DNA from: Pseudomonadota bacterium
Lineage (GTDB): Bacteria > Cyanobacteriota > Vampirovibrionia > Obscuribacterales > Obscuribacteraceae
DNA length: 40,524 nucleotides
Assembly: GCA_021324135.1 (NCBI GenBank)
Contig: JAJPJO010000087.1
Span: forward strand, 1-40,524
Direction of reading: 5' to 3'
The translations under genes and the position numbers were made by a program. The notes beneath the pieces are model-generated. The model was given only the letters and a program-made list of their open reading frames with translations, ran no database searches and was not told where the DNA came from. Below are positions 1-8,969 of this stretch, one piece after another; within the stretch, counting starts at the first letter, position 1; each line of letters starts with the position of its first letter.

Positions 1-169
1 AAATTCTTGCCGGACCTCGCGCGGGTCACGCGATGGTATCACCGGTGGTGCTATCACGGATCTGTTTAACAACAGGTTAAGAGAAATAGATTAGTTGCAA
101 GATGCGTATTTGAAGACCGGGAATTCCTCGGAATCGAAGCGGTGCACGAGAAGGGCGTAAAATGCAAGA

Positions 170-1531
170 TCAACGCATCAGGCGCTGATTTTGCATCTGA
201 TACAGGTTGCCCCGCACCCGATGAAATTTGAAAAGCACAGGCGGAATACCGCCGTTTTGTTCCAGCGTCATTTGATCGGGTCTCTTGAATACGACCTCGG
301 TGCCCAGCGGACCGAGACCGCCTTCGCCGGCAAGAAGCGTGGCAATCAGCGGCCAGGCGAAACGATGTCCGAGATCCTCGGATACCAATTCCGAAACATC
401 GAGAAACTGCGCTTTCTCACCCAGTTCGCGAGCCATACCCGGCCTCCTCTCAAGCCAGGAATTGGCCTCAGGCGGATTATTCAAACCTCCTTGCACGAGC
501 ACATCGGCGGCGTCTTGCAAGAGCTGATCCCAGAATTGAGCGTGCATGTAATCTTGCACTTTCATTGAGGTATGCGGCGGATCAAACGGCCGTCCCAAAC
601 GCGGCGAACCGTGCAACACCTGAGAGGCAGTCAGCGCGCCATCCCGGTCGGAAACAAAGACAAAAATGTCACCCGCCACCAACTTGTTCAGTTTGTTGAA
701 ACGCTGCAACGCCTGGAAATAATCATAGTCGGCAGCCGATAGAATCAGCCTGTCGATCGGGCTGCGCTTGATCAAATCCTCATCATCGAGCAGCGAAAAA
801 ACCAATCTGCTCCCCATGCTGTGAGCAACGACACAGAGCCTGCAATCATTGTTTCGCGCCAGACTCAGCGTATCGATAAAGGAATTGAACGGCAGCACGC
901 TCCACTCGAGATTCGCTTCATCCTTGGCATATTCACGAAGATCGTTCATCGAAGGCCAGGAGAAGAGTATCGGCATCACATCAACACCCTTGCGCTGAAG
1001 CGCATCGGCAAGGACAGCCGTATCCTTGAGCGAACGCTCCATCGACTCACCATAGCCATGGATGACGATGCAAATCATACCCCGGCACTGCTGAGCCCGC
1101 ATGAGCAGGTCCGACTGGCTGATACTGCTCAGCTCCGCAAGTTGGGATGAACGCCACATCTGATCGTTCACAATCATTCCCTGACGATATGAAGGAAAGT
1201 CCGGAGCACAATCGAAGCCGATCAGCCCGGACGGTCTGCCGACTCGAGCGACGCCGAAATCGAGCGAGCCGTAACCGACATCGAGATGCCGTTTAGATCC
1301 ATATTGCGCCGAGCCACGCCCGCCTTCATTCAAGCGGGTCGTCACGTAATAAACCGTTTGCTGATTCGGCCGTTCTTCATTGGCGCCCAGTGCCTGGCCG
1401 GTCGATAGAGCAAAAAGATGGGCAACAAGAAAGAGAAGCAATGCAACATAAGTGCGCATGCGCACACTGAGCGGTAAAAGAACCGCGCACCGTCCGCGGT
1501 GGCAATAGAGTTCCATGTACCGCCTAATCAT
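170..1531 (-). CDS. Exported alpha/beta hydrolase (DUF900-like)
   Basis: The 453-residue product has an alpha/beta-hydrolase core: an oxyanion-side HGYGES motif near residue 155 and a nucleophile elbow AHSMGS with the serine near residue 238, followed by SAADYDYF. This order is typical of the DUF900 family of uncharacterised serine hydrolases. The substrate cannot be told from sequence. The first 24 residues are rich in Arg and Cys. A better signal peptide begins at Met25 (codon at 1459), MRTYVALLLFLVAHLFALS, so the true start may be 1459, giving export to the periplasm or outer surface. With the upstream ATG the gene overlaps the preceding gene by 8 bases, which suggests translational coupling. 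I am confident of the fold and unsure of the start. Confidence 0.85.
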   Translation of the reverse strand: MIRRYMELYCHRGRCAVLLPLSVRMRTYVALLLFLVAHLFALSTGQALGANEERPNQQTVYYVTTRLNEGGRGSAQYGSKRHLDVGYGSLDFGVARVGRPSGLIGFDCAPDFPSYRQGMIVNDQMWRSSQLAELSSISQSDLLMRAQQCRGMICIVIHGYGESMERSLKDTAVLADALQRKGVDVMPILFSWPSMNDLREYAKDEANLEWSVLPFNSFIDTLSLARNNDCRLCVVAHSMGSRLVFSLLDDEDLIKRSPIDRLILSAADYDYFQALQRFNKLNKLVAGDIFVFVSDRDGALTASQVLHGSPRLGRPFDPPHTSMKVQDYMHAQFWDQLLQDAADVLVQGGLNNPPEANSWLERRPGMARELGEKAQFLDVSELVSEDLGHRFAWPLIATLLAGEGGLGPLGTEVVFKRPDQMTLEQNGGIPPVLFKFHRVRGNLYQMQNQRLMR

Positions 1532-2948
1532 GAGCCGACTCCAATTGACGTTTGCGCCTCAGCCAGTCAAATAATGCAGCAATCATATAGATCAATCCCA
1601 GAGCGACGACCGCGACACCGCCGGCAAGAAACGTACAGACGTCTTTCAGCATATCGTCCTGAGACTTAGTGCTCAACCACAAATAATCCCCATCCTTAAC
1701 CAACATAGGCTGACCGTTTTCATGCTTAACCATGGCGATCAAGGAAACCGGACTGTCTTGTTCGATGGCTAAAAACGCCAGGTCCAGACCATCATCAAGC
1801 TGCGGCGACTGGCTGTACCGCTCGATGCCCTTGCGAAAAGCAGCGTCGATTTTGCCGTTAGTCTCGCCTTTCTCCCAGTTATTATCAAGCTTTGCAAGAT
1901 TCACGTCCAAAAAGCGCTCATACACTTCACTGGATTTCACAGCCACTTTAGTAGACCCATTTGAAAGCCAGAGGATTTTCGGAGCCCAGGCGGTGTACAA
2001 ATATCTGGTGCTTTTGCCGCGGTGGTCCATTATTTCCACTTCCTGGAACGCATATTTTTTGCCGCCGTTCGAGGAACTCAACGGCTCGTCGGCCGAGAGC
2101 TTGCCTTGCACACGAACAACCCTTCCGTCCTCCAGGGACGGCACTTGCTGCAAAGGCACGAGCGGGACATTGACTCGCTGCCAGTCGCCGGCGCCTATGC
2201 CGGTAAAAATAGCGCCTATGACAAACATTAAAATACCGATGACAGCAAGCGTCACGGCGCTCGCTGTCAGCTTGTCTTTGGGCGGCAGGTCGACCGATAT
2301 CAAGCCATCGGCATCGGGCGCTCTATCCATTGCTGCTTCGATGCAGGCGAGAAGGCGCTTGCAATCAGGCATATTCGCCGAAAAACTGAGGCTGGAGTTC
2401 AGGGAATAAACCTCATACAATACCCCGCTTCTAAAATATCTGGTTTGCAAACTGATAAGATCCTGCCAATTCATACTGCGGGCGGGGCCGAACGGAGTTT
2501 CAACTCGAATGCCTCTCTGGTCGAGAATGAATCTGGCATTGGCGGATGAATAGACGATGATTATGAGGGCAAGAAATAAGGCCGCGAAGCCGATGACGAG
2601 CGGATCTGTCGCTTTAACGCCGGCCAACCACAACAAGCATACTACCGGACAGGCGAGAATACATACAAGGAACAGGAAAGTAAGTGGATGCATTCCAGCT
2701 CCAAACTTCTGCTCCTTAATGCGCAATTGCTTCGGCTCGCGGGGCTGATTCTTCAGCCTCTCCCTTTCATCCAGCACCGCCTGCGGTGCCGAGATCCCGA
2801 CAGCAGTGACCAGTGGTATCGCAAGCAGTGCCACACCGCCCCCGATTATTGCCGCCCAATAGACACTTGTGCTCAAGGCAATGACTGCAATCGCCCCTCC
2901 AACTATGAGAAGAGCAATGCCAATCAGTCGTATTTTTTCTCGGGACAT
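1524..2948 (-). CDS. Multi-pass membrane protein, function unknown
   Basis: The product has 474 residues. Hydrophobic segments lie near 7-28, 31-51, 86-110, 115-136, 227-254 and 432-460, so it is an integral membrane protein with about six spans. Between spans four and five (about 138-210) is a soluble stretch beginning RFILDQRGIRVETPFG that looks like a bacterial PH-type domain. Between spans five and six (255-430) a larger beta-rich region begins with VRVQGKLSADEP, possibly an OB-like fold. No catalytic motif is visible. It is first in a two-gene unit with the downstream hydrolase, has an AAAGGT ribosome site before ATG 2948, and has a TATAAT box about 40 bases upstream. The domain calls are inferences from pattern only. 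Confidence 0.82.
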   Translation of the reverse strand: MSREKIRLIGIALLIVGGAIAVIALSTSVYWAAIIGGGVALLAIPLVTAVGISAPQAVLDERERLKNQPREPKQLRIKEQKFGAGMHPLTFLFLVCILACPVVCLLWLAGVKATDPLVIGFAALFLALIIIVYSSANARFILDQRGIRVETPFGPARSMNWQDLISLQTRYFRSGVLYEVYSLNSSLSFSANMPDCKRLLACIEAAMDRAPDADGLISVDLPPKDKLTASAVTLAVIGILMFVIGAIFTGIGAGDWQRVNVPLVPLQQVPSLEDGRVVRVQGKLSADEPLSSSNGGKKYAFQEVEIMDHRGKSTRYLYTAWAPKILWLSNGSTKVAVKSSEVYERFLDVNLAKLDNNWEKGETNGKIDAAFRKGIERYSQSPQLDDGLDLAFLAIEQDSPVSLIAMVKHENGQPMLVKDGDYLWLSTKSQDDMLKDVCTFLAGGVAVVALGLIYMIAALFDWLRRKRQLESAHD

Positions 2949-2985
2949 GTACCTTTACAGGCTCGCTGTGGCGCACGAGCTTGGC

Positions 2986-3014
2986 ATTATACCCTCTTTC
3001 GCTGCACCTGTTTA
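2986..3014 (-). promoter_or_regulatory. Sigma70-like promoter for the 2948-170 operon
   Basis: On the minus strand a perfect TATAAT lies at 2991-2986, with TAAACA (4 of 6 matches to TTGACA) at 3014-3009 and a 17-base spacer. Transcription would start near 2979, leaving a leader of about 30 bases before ATG 2948. Confidence 0.5.
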
Positions 3015-3063
3015 CTGGCCCGCGCTCTCAGTAAACGGCTGCCGCACAGGAGAGGCTACCGCT

Positions 3064-3741
3064 TCACTTCCTCAGTCTGTATCCGACGCGCCGCACGTTT
3101 TCAATAATCGATTTGTCCTCATCGTCGGACTCGTCGAGCTCGCGCCTGATCCGCCTCACAGACGAGCGCACCGCATTGGATGTGACGTCGGCGTCGAAGT
3201 TCCAAACCCTCTGAACAAGTGCTTCCGTGCTGAACACCTGGTCGGGGTGGCGCATCAAAAATTCCAACAATTCGAAATCTTTCGGCAAGAGATGAACCTC
3301 GTTCCCGTCCCGCCAGACACGATGCCTTATCGGATCGAGAGAAACCTTGCCGGCTTGCAATATGTCGCCTACACTCGCGTATGTCCGGCGCGTCAGCGCT
3401 CTCAGTCGCGCAGACAGCTCGCGCATGCTGAAGGGCTTGGTCAAATAGTCGTCCGCGCCTGAGTCCAGCCCGGCCTCCTTCTCGACAATCTGATCCTTGG
3501 CGGTGAGCATCAAAATGGGCGAGGTGCCGCGAGTGGCCCGGTATTTTTTGCAAATCTCAATGCCTGTCATTCCAGGCAGGTTCCAATCGAGAATCACGGC
3601 ATCGTAATGGCCCTGCTCCAAATACTGATAGCCTTCCCTGCCATCATGGACGATATCGAGCGAGTAATTCTGCGACTCGAGCCATTCGCGCAATACGGCG
3701 CTCAAGTCGGTATCGTCTTCGACGATCAGAATCTTAGGCAC
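3064..3741 (-). CDS. OmpR/PhoB-family response regulator
   Basis: This is a 225-residue two-component output protein. The receiver domain (1-118) has the acidic pocket E8-D9-D10, phosphoacceptor D52 in VILDWNLPG, T80 and K102 in TKPFS. A winged-helix DNA-binding domain (about 130-225) ends with the typical VRRVGYRLRK. Length and layout are standard for the family. The start codon is GTG at 3741 with GAGGAA placed 8 bases upstream. It lies 75 bases downstream of the histidine kinase in the same orientation, so it is the likely cognate regulator. It probably binds direct repeats in target promoters, but none are evident here. Confidence 0.95.
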   Translation of the reverse strand: MPKILIVEDDTDLSAVLREWLESQNYSLDIVHDGREGYQYLEQGHYDAVILDWNLPGMTGIEICKKYRATRGTSPILMLTAKDQIVEKEAGLDSGADDYLTKPFSMRELSARLRALTRRTYASVGDILQAGKVSLDPIRHRVWRDGNEVHLLPKDFELLEFLMRHPDQVFSTEALVQRVWNFDADVTSNAVRSSVRRIRRELDESDDEDKSIIENVRRVGYRLRK

Positions 3742-3816
3742 GATTAAATTCCTCGAAAAGCATTTTTCGTTCGCTCAAGCATTATATATGCCCGGTCAAA
3801 AAATTATGGCCGGATA

Positions 3817-5289
3817 TCAGACGTGCTTCCTTAGAAGAACGTGGAAAGTGCTTCCTTCGCCAGGCACACTGGTAGCCCAGATTCTGCCTTCGTGCATACC
3901 AACGATGGCGCGACAGATCGCCAGGCCGAGCCCGGAGCCTTCCTTGCCGCTGCCGCCGGACTGAACCTGATGAAAAGGCTCGAATATATGCTCGAGCATG
4001 TCCTGAGGTATGCCGGCCCCGGTGTCAGACACCCGCAACTCGACGCCTTCGGCGGACGATTCCGCCGCCAGGGTTATGACACCGCCTGCGGTGCTATGCT
4101 TGATGGCGTTGGAAACCAGATTTAAAAGGACGCGAAACAATTGATCTTGATCGCCTTTGACCACCAGCGGCGTGTCGACGACGCGCACTTCTATCTTTCG
4201 CTCCTCGAGCAGATCAGCCACATCCGCCTTCACATCATCGAACAACTCGATCACCTTGACCGGCCGTGCATCTATCTTCATCATGCCTGCCTGCATCTTT
4301 TCCAGGTCGAGCAGATCGCCGATCATGGTCATCATGCGCGAGCTGTTGCGCTTGATGAGCTTCACCATTCGCTGACCGCTGTCGCTGAGCTCACCGCCTC
4401 TTGCTTCGCTGCTGAACACTTCCAGAGAGCCGGCGATCACGGATAGTGGTGTTCGCAAGTCATGGGTAATCATATTGACCAGCTCCTGCCGTTTTCGAGC
4501 CGCCTCCTTCAGTGACTCATCCATTTTGTGAAACGCCGAGTCCAATTCCGCAATCTCATCACTACCCTCGAGGCGCGGCAGAAGCTGATCTCCATGTTCG
4601 ACACGCTCCACGTTGCGATTCAAGGTTGCCAGACGTGATGTAATTCCTCTGATCAAAAAAATCGCTAGAAGCACACTGAATATTGCGTTTGCACAAACCG
4701 TCAGCAGGGCCAATCGCATTATCCGGCTGCGACGCTCGGCCGACTGCTCGGTGTTTTTATTTGCCAGGTCGGCATTGTGTCGAGCGATCAGCATTAACTC
4801 CTGAGAAAGCAGACCGGTAAACAAGGTTTTTAAACGTGCCGATTTTTCATGATAGGTGCTTAGAACTTCCTGAATATTGCCCTCTTTGATTTGTTTGGCG
4901 GCATCATCGAGGATTGCTTCTCCCTGGTCGAGCAAAGCCATCGACTCTTTGACAGCCAGTTTCATCTCGGGCTTGTCTGAGGTAAGCTCCATGAGGACGC
5001 GGTAGTGGACGCGAAGCTTGGCGAAGGCCGCCTTATAGAGACCGGTATCAACACGCCCGCTTTTCACGACCAGCGTGTCATCGCCGGCAGTGCCGACGGC
5101 CTTCCAGGTGCCCCAGATGTCTCGAGTAAGCTCATTGACGCGTTCGGAAAGAAGGCGCGCCTTCACCGCTTGCCGGGCGTCGTCCTCGGCCTGGTTCTGC
5201 AATTTCGTGAACAGAGCTGCAAATCCCAGCTCAAAGCACAGCGGTATTGAAACCAGGATCAAGCCTTTTGCCGCCAGGGATACTTTCAC
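3817..5289 (-). CDS. Membrane sensor histidine kinase
   Basis: The 490-residue product has a transmembrane segment at about 8-28, an extracytoplasmic helical sensor region of about 165 residues, a second span at about 194-216, a HAMP linker to about 265, and a HisKA domain with phosphoacceptor H276 in MITHDLRTPLS. An HATPase_c domain follows, with N box NLVSNAIKHS, G1 DTGAGIP and G2 GSGLGLAI. All residues needed for kinase activity are present. The sensor region is predicted all-helical, like four-helix-bundle sensors. The start is GTG at 5289, only 9 bases after the stop of the exported-protein gene, so the two are co-transcribed. The regulator gene follows. Confidence 0.95.
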   Translation of the reverse strand: MKVSLAAKGLILVSIPLCFELGFAALFTKLQNQAEDDARQAVKARLLSERVNELTRDIWGTWKAVGTAGDDTLVVKSGRVDTGLYKAAFAKLRVHYRVLMELTSDKPEMKLAVKESMALLDQGEAILDDAAKQIKEGNIQEVLSTYHEKSARLKTLFTGLLSQELMLIARHNADLANKNTEQSAERRSRIMRLALLTVCANAIFSVLLAIFLIRGITSRLATLNRNVERVEHGDQLLPRLEGSDEIAELDSAFHKMDESLKEAARKRQELVNMITHDLRTPLSVIAGSLEVFSSEARGGELSDSGQRMVKLIKRNSSRMMTMIGDLLDLEKMQAGMMKIDARPVKVIELFDDVKADVADLLEERKIEVRVVDTPLVVKGDQDQLFRVLLNLVSNAIKHSTAGGVITLAAESSAEGVELRVSDTGAGIPQDMLEHIFEPFHQVQSGGSGKEGSGLGLAICRAIVGMHEGRIWATSVPGEGSTFHVLLRKHV

Positions 5290-5298
5290 GATCTCTAC

Positions 5299-6402
5299 TC
5301 AGCGCGCCGCTTTTGCTCCAATCATAATTTTGACCGCCTGCACTTTGCTGACTGAATCCAGCGACGGATCTTGCATGATCTGCTTGATGAGCTGAACGCG
5401 TGACTCGCTCAAATCCGCATGAAATAAGGAATCTTCATTGACCAAACCCAATACGCGGGCGTAGGAACGAGTCTCCGGATTAAACAAAGCAGCCTTGATA
5501 TCGCCACCATATTTAGTATTAATGTGATTGATGAATCCATCTGCCAGAGGTGCACAGCTAGCCGCTGCCGGTGCGGCAGCAGGGGCGCCCTGAAAGGCAG
5601 CCGAACCGGGTGAGCCGCCCGCCCCAAATGAAGCGGGGTTCAAAGGCAAGCCGGATGATGCGTTTGTCGAGGCGGATGGCTGATTAGAACCTGCATTCTT
5701 GGAAGATTTCTTTTGATGAAAGCCGTGATGTTTGGCCACCGGCGGTGCGAGCTGAGGAGCCGCTGAAAGAGTGCCGGTCGTAGCTAGCGATTGAGCGGTG
5801 CCGCCGCCTGCAGGTGCATCGAGCAATGCTGCATCGGGTGCGGCCGGATCGAGCCAGTTGGCGTGGTTGACTTGATCGACGCCTTGCGGTGGCGGAACTC
5901 GTTTAGGACGCTTGCGTTTGCGCGGGCTGTTTGCCGGTTCTTCGTCGCTATACTGCTCGACTCCATATGGATTATTGCTCGGGTCGGTATTGGCATTGGG
6001 GTTCGAGTTGTCGTTGGCACCGTTAGCGTTTTGACCACCGCCATTGCCGTTTTGACCATTGGCATTCTGGGCGTTGTTTTGCTGATACGGGTTATTGTAA
6101 GCGCCGCCGTAGGGAGGATATCCATAAGCGCCTGTGACGGAGCGCTGGGCCATGCGTCCGAACCAGTAGGGAGCATAATAGGTGCTCGTGGGAACGCGCC
6201 CGAAAAACGGATACGCCATGTAGCTGAGCGGATAAAGAAGGCTGCCGAGGCCGCTGTAGAAGTACGGATAGGTGTAATTGGCATGCGCCGGCTGAGGCAC
6301 GAGCGTGACACCAAATGCGATGGCAGCCGCTAGCGCAGCTGACTTTCTCTTCTTCCGGACACTCTTGCCATTTTGTACGCCAAACATAATCGACGAGCCC
6401 AT
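5299..6402 (-). CDS. Exported Tyr/Asn-rich protein upstream of the sensor kinase
   Basis: The 367-residue product has a basic N-terminus (KKRKS) and a hydrophobic stretch ending at a likely signal-peptidase site after QPAHA (residue 41). The mature part begins with a Tyr/Pro-rich segment (42-100). Then come an Asn/Gly/Gln-rich low-complexity tract (about 105-145), a basic RKRKRPKR patch, an Ala/Pro/Ser-rich linker, and a compact predicted helical domain of about 80 residues at the C-terminus (FINHINTKYGG to the end). I recognise no family. It precedes the histidine kinase by 9 bases, so an accessory or ligand-sensing role for that kinase is a reasonable guess. An alternative start is Met6 (6387). 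Confidence 0.82.
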   Translation of the reverse strand: MGSSIMFGVQNGKSVRKKRKSAALAAAIAFGVTLVPQPAHANYTYPYFYSGLGSLLYPLSYMAYPFFGRVPTSTYYAPYWFGRMAQRSVTGAYGYPPYGGAYNNPYQQNNAQNANGQNGNGGGQNANGANDNSNPNANTDPSNNPYGVEQYSDEEPANSPRKRKRPKRVPPPQGVDQVNHANWLDPAAPDAALLDAPAGGGTAQSLATTGTLSAAPQLAPPVAKHHGFHQKKSSKNAGSNQPSASTNASSGLPLNPASFGAGGSPGSAAFQGAPAAAPAAASCAPLADGFINHINTKYGGDIKAALFNPETRSYARVLGLVNEDSLFHADLSESRVQLIKQIMQDPSLDSVSKVQAVKIMIGAKAAR

Positions 6403-6585
6403 GCGGTTTTCAAGGAGATTGTAGTACTCAACCGATCAATAGTACAGCTATTATGTGAAACCTTTAACTATTCTCTTGACAAGCAACTCGCTTCGAGTGG
6501 GGTTTTTACGCACAGCTTTCTACGCTATTCTGTAGTATTAGCACCGCCGACGATACCACGAGCGAAGGCACGAGCGAGAAAAGAG
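6403..6585. other. Upstream region of the exported-protein/kinase operon
   Basis: This is AT-richer than its neighbours and holds no convincing gene. It should carry the promoter of the minus-strand operon starting at 6402. An inverted repeat GTACT-N12-AGTAC lies around 6423-6444 and could be an operator. I found no promoter with good spacing. Confidence 0.35.
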
Positions 6586-6633
6586 ACCGGCGAGAGGCGA
6601 CGGTTCGCAATGAGCCTGTGCCTCTGCGCCGGT
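6586..6633 (-). terminator. Bulged stem-loop with U tract, terminator of the 727-residue protein gene
   Basis: CCGGCGAGAGGC (6587-6598) pairs with GCCTCT-G-CGCCGG (6620-6632), giving 12 base pairs with one bulged G and an extra A-T closing pair. Read on the minus strand, it is followed by CTCTTTTCTC, as in a Rho-independent terminator. Confidence 0.6.
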
Positions 6634-6659
6634 TGTGTTTACCAGAAGACGACGGGGCA

Positions 6660-6699
6660 GACGGCGCGACTGAGGCATGAAGCCAGAGTCGCGGCCGTC
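6660..6699 (-). terminator. Second bulged stem-loop downstream of the 727-residue protein gene
   Basis: GACGGCGCGACT (6660-6671) pairs with AGTCGC-G-GCCGTC (6687-6699), with an inner GGC/GCC pair. The geometry is the same as in the neighbouring stem-loop: 6 pairs, a bulged G, then 6 pairs. There is no U tract directly after it, so it may stabilise the mRNA 3' end rather than terminate. Confidence 0.5.
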
Positions 6700-6750
6700 C
6701 GCTGAACGTTACACACGAACAGTTACGGTATGCTCACCGCGGAGCGGCGC

Positions 6751-8934
6751 TCAGCAAGCGCAGCAGCAGTGTTCGTGCATCTGGGCGAGGTCGTGAGCGG
6801 CATCAGCGCTCACCGTCGCGATCAGGGTCTGGTCGTGCTGGATGCCCGACTTCAGCCCGGCGATGGTGGCGTTGTCACCGTCGATGTCATGCTCCAGGTT
6901 GCTCACCTTGAGCTGGGCATCGCGGAGCGCGCCGGTCAGTTGATCGACGCGGGTCTGCGCCGACTTCACGGTACCGCTCAGGCTGGCCACCGTGGCGTTG
7001 TCGCCGCTCACCTTGGCGGTGAGCACCTTGACGCCGTTGTCATCACAGGCGATGTCGTGCTGCAGGTTGGCGATCGTCTGTTGCGTTCCGGCAATCTTGC
7101 CGTTGATGCCGGTAATGGCATCCTTGTCAGAGGCGACCTTGCCGGCGGCCTTGCTGAGGGCGTCCTGATCGCCCTTCACGACGCCTTGCAGCCTGCTCAC
7201 CTCGAGGGTGTCACTCTGCAGGTCGGAACCGATGCGCTTGACGGTGGCGGCATCACAGGCCACCTGCTTGCCGAGCTGATCGACTTTGCAGGTGTCGTTC
7301 TTGATGTCGCAGAGGTCGCCGTTGATGTCTTGCTCGTCGCAGCCGATCTTCCTCTGGTCGAGGCAGACCTGCTCGCGAGCCCTGGCGACATCATCCGGGT
7401 TGGCGCAGGGCTGCGCCAACAGCTTGTCGAGCTTGCAGGTATCGTCCTGGAGCTGCTCTTTGTCGGCGCACAGTCCCTTGTAGTCGCAGCCCACGTCCTT
7501 CTGGTCGTTGCCCAGGTCGGCCCTGGCGCAGGCCAGAGACTGGTTATCATCGGCCAGCTTGTCCTTCGCCTTGCCGAGCTCGACCGTGTCGCTCTTGACG
7601 TCGTTGACCTTGCCGGTCAGCAGCTTCTGGTCAGCGCCCAGCTTGTCGGTCAACTTGGCCTGCGTGCCCTGGTCGGTCGCCAGGGTGCCCTCGGCAAGCC
7701 TCAGTTGCTGCTGCTCGTTGCCCAGGATGCCCTGCTGCGTGGTCAACTGGGTGCGATCACCCTGCACCTCCTTCTGAGTGGCGGTCAGGTCCGCCTGGTC
7801 CTGCTTCAGCCTCGTCTGAGCGGTGCCGAGGTCCGTCTGAGCGTCCTTGAGCGAGCCCTGAGCCGTGGTCAGCTGGCCCTTGGTCTGGCTGACGCTCAAA
7901 TTGGCCGCGGCGAGCTCCGTCAGGTCGCCGTTCAGATCGGTCTGAGCAGTGCCGAGCGTGGTCTGCTTGCCGAACAGGTCCTGGAAGAGACCGTCGAGGT
8001 TGCTCAGATCGTGGTTATAATCGGCAGCCAACTGCTGGCAGCCGTTATCGCCGCTCGGCGTGCCGCCATTGCCGGTGCCGGAGAGAACCGGCGGGCAGAC
8101 GACCGGGACGGGCTGGTTGTTGCAAACCGGCGGGTTGCCACCGCCGGTAGTGCCCTGCGGGGGCAGGCACTGGCTGGGGACATATCCGCAGTCATCGCGG
8201 CCAAAGCCGGCGAAGACGCAGTCGAGTGCGCTATAACCGTTGCCGTAGCAGTTGCCATTGCCCCCGCCGACGCGCGGGAACCACGGCTCGCACCCCTCGA
8301 TGTGCTCGACGGAGGTGACGGTCGTGTTGCGGTTGTTGACGCTCACCTTCAGACCGGCGCCGTAGTCGTCGATCTCGGTGTCGGTCACAGGAGTGTTGGC
8401 CGAGGCAGCGGTCATCTTCACGACGGTGCCATCACCGAGAACCAGCGTCCTCTGGTTGCTTGACCAGGTGGTCGTCTTGCCGTTGGCGTCCTCGTGCGGG
8501 TCGCCCCACTCGCGGACCTCCTGCTGGCCGCAGGGATTGATGATGGTGATCGTCGAGCCGTTGATCTCGATCTTGTAGTCACCACTGGTAGTGTAGGTCA
8601 ACGGCTGCCCCGGGGCCGTCTGGCTCAGGTTGCCCTGACCGCCAGTCGAGCAGAGATTGGTGTGCGGAGCGCAGTGCGAGCCGCCGCACGAATCAGCGGG
8701 CGGGCAGATGCGCACGTCGTGGCAGGCCGTCTGGATGGCGTTCACGTCACCGACCAGCGGCGCCAGTTGCTGCAGGCCATTCAGGTAGCCGACGGTGGGA
8801 ACGTCGCGCGACTCCAGAGCCTCCACACCCAGGCGCGTGCGGCTTACGCGAGTCTGGCTCCTGGCGTGGGTCTTGCTCTGAGTGCGGGTTCCGAAGAGAT
8901 TCCCAAAGCTGGCGATCAAGTTTTTCAGGTTCAT
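6751..8934 (-). CDS. Cys-rich coiled-coil exported protein with possible self-cleaving DUF1521/MIIA domain
   Basis: The 727-residue product has several parts. Residues 1-46 are basic and end in GVEALESRDVPT, which resembles the LExRxxP motif at the N-termini of Planctomycete exported proteins. A beta-rich region (about 112-212) contains EWGDPHED (142-149), much like the GDPHVD autocleavage site of MIIA (DUF1521) domains known from the rhizobial effector NopE1. If active, it would be cut between D145 and P146 on binding calcium. Next come Cys/Gly/Pro-rich linkers (215-300). A long coiled coil (about 305-715) with repeated DLxxxQxxL-like heptads includes a Cys-rich middle, and the C-terminus is HEHCCCAC. 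The gene is clearly more GC-rich than its neighbours. The start context (CGGGATAGAAC then ATG) has no strong ribosome site. The MIIA call could be confused with GDPH motifs of VWD domains. Confidence 0.85.
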   Translation of the reverse strand: MNLKNLIASFGNLFGTRTQSKTHARSQTRVSRTRLGVEALESRDVPTVGYLNGLQQLAPLVGDVNAIQTACHDVRICPPADSCGGSHCAPHTNLCSTGGQGNLSQTAPGQPLTYTTSGDYKIEINGSTITIINPCGQQEVREWGDPHEDANGKTTTWSSNQRTLVLGDGTVVKMTAASANTPVTDTEIDDYGAGLKVSVNNRNTTVTSVEHIEGCEPWFPRVGGGNGNCYGNGYSALDCVFAGFGRDDCGYVPSQCLPPQGTTGGGNPPVCNNQPVPVVCPPVLSGTGNGGTPSGDNGCQQLAADYNHDLSNLDGLFQDLFGKQTTLGTAQTDLNGDLTELAAANLSVSQTKGQLTTAQGSLKDAQTDLGTAQTRLKQDQADLTATQKEVQGDRTQLTTQQGILGNEQQQLRLAEGTLATDQGTQAKLTDKLGADQKLLTGKVNDVKSDTVELGKAKDKLADDNQSLACARADLGNDQKDVGCDYKGLCADKEQLQDDTCKLDKLLAQPCANPDDVARAREQVCLDQRKIGCDEQDINGDLCDIKNDTCKVDQLGKQVACDAATVKRIGSDLQSDTLEVSRLQGVVKGDQDALSKAAGKVASDKDAITGINGKIAGTQQTIANLQHDIACDDNGVKVLTAKVSGDNATVASLSGTVKSAQTRVDQLTGALRDAQLKVSNLEHDIDGDNATIAGLKSGIQHDQTLIATVSADAAHDLAQMHEHCCCAC

Positions 8935-8969
8935 GTTCTATCCCGTGATATCAGTCTTCAGTAAGGTCA

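Noticed and set aside
6730..8463. 577-codon open frame on the plus strand
   Set aside because: It is antisense to the 727-residue coiled-coil gene. It stays open because of high GC and biased third positions. Its translation is a repetitive Val/Leu/Ala/Gly sequence without domain or ribosome site.
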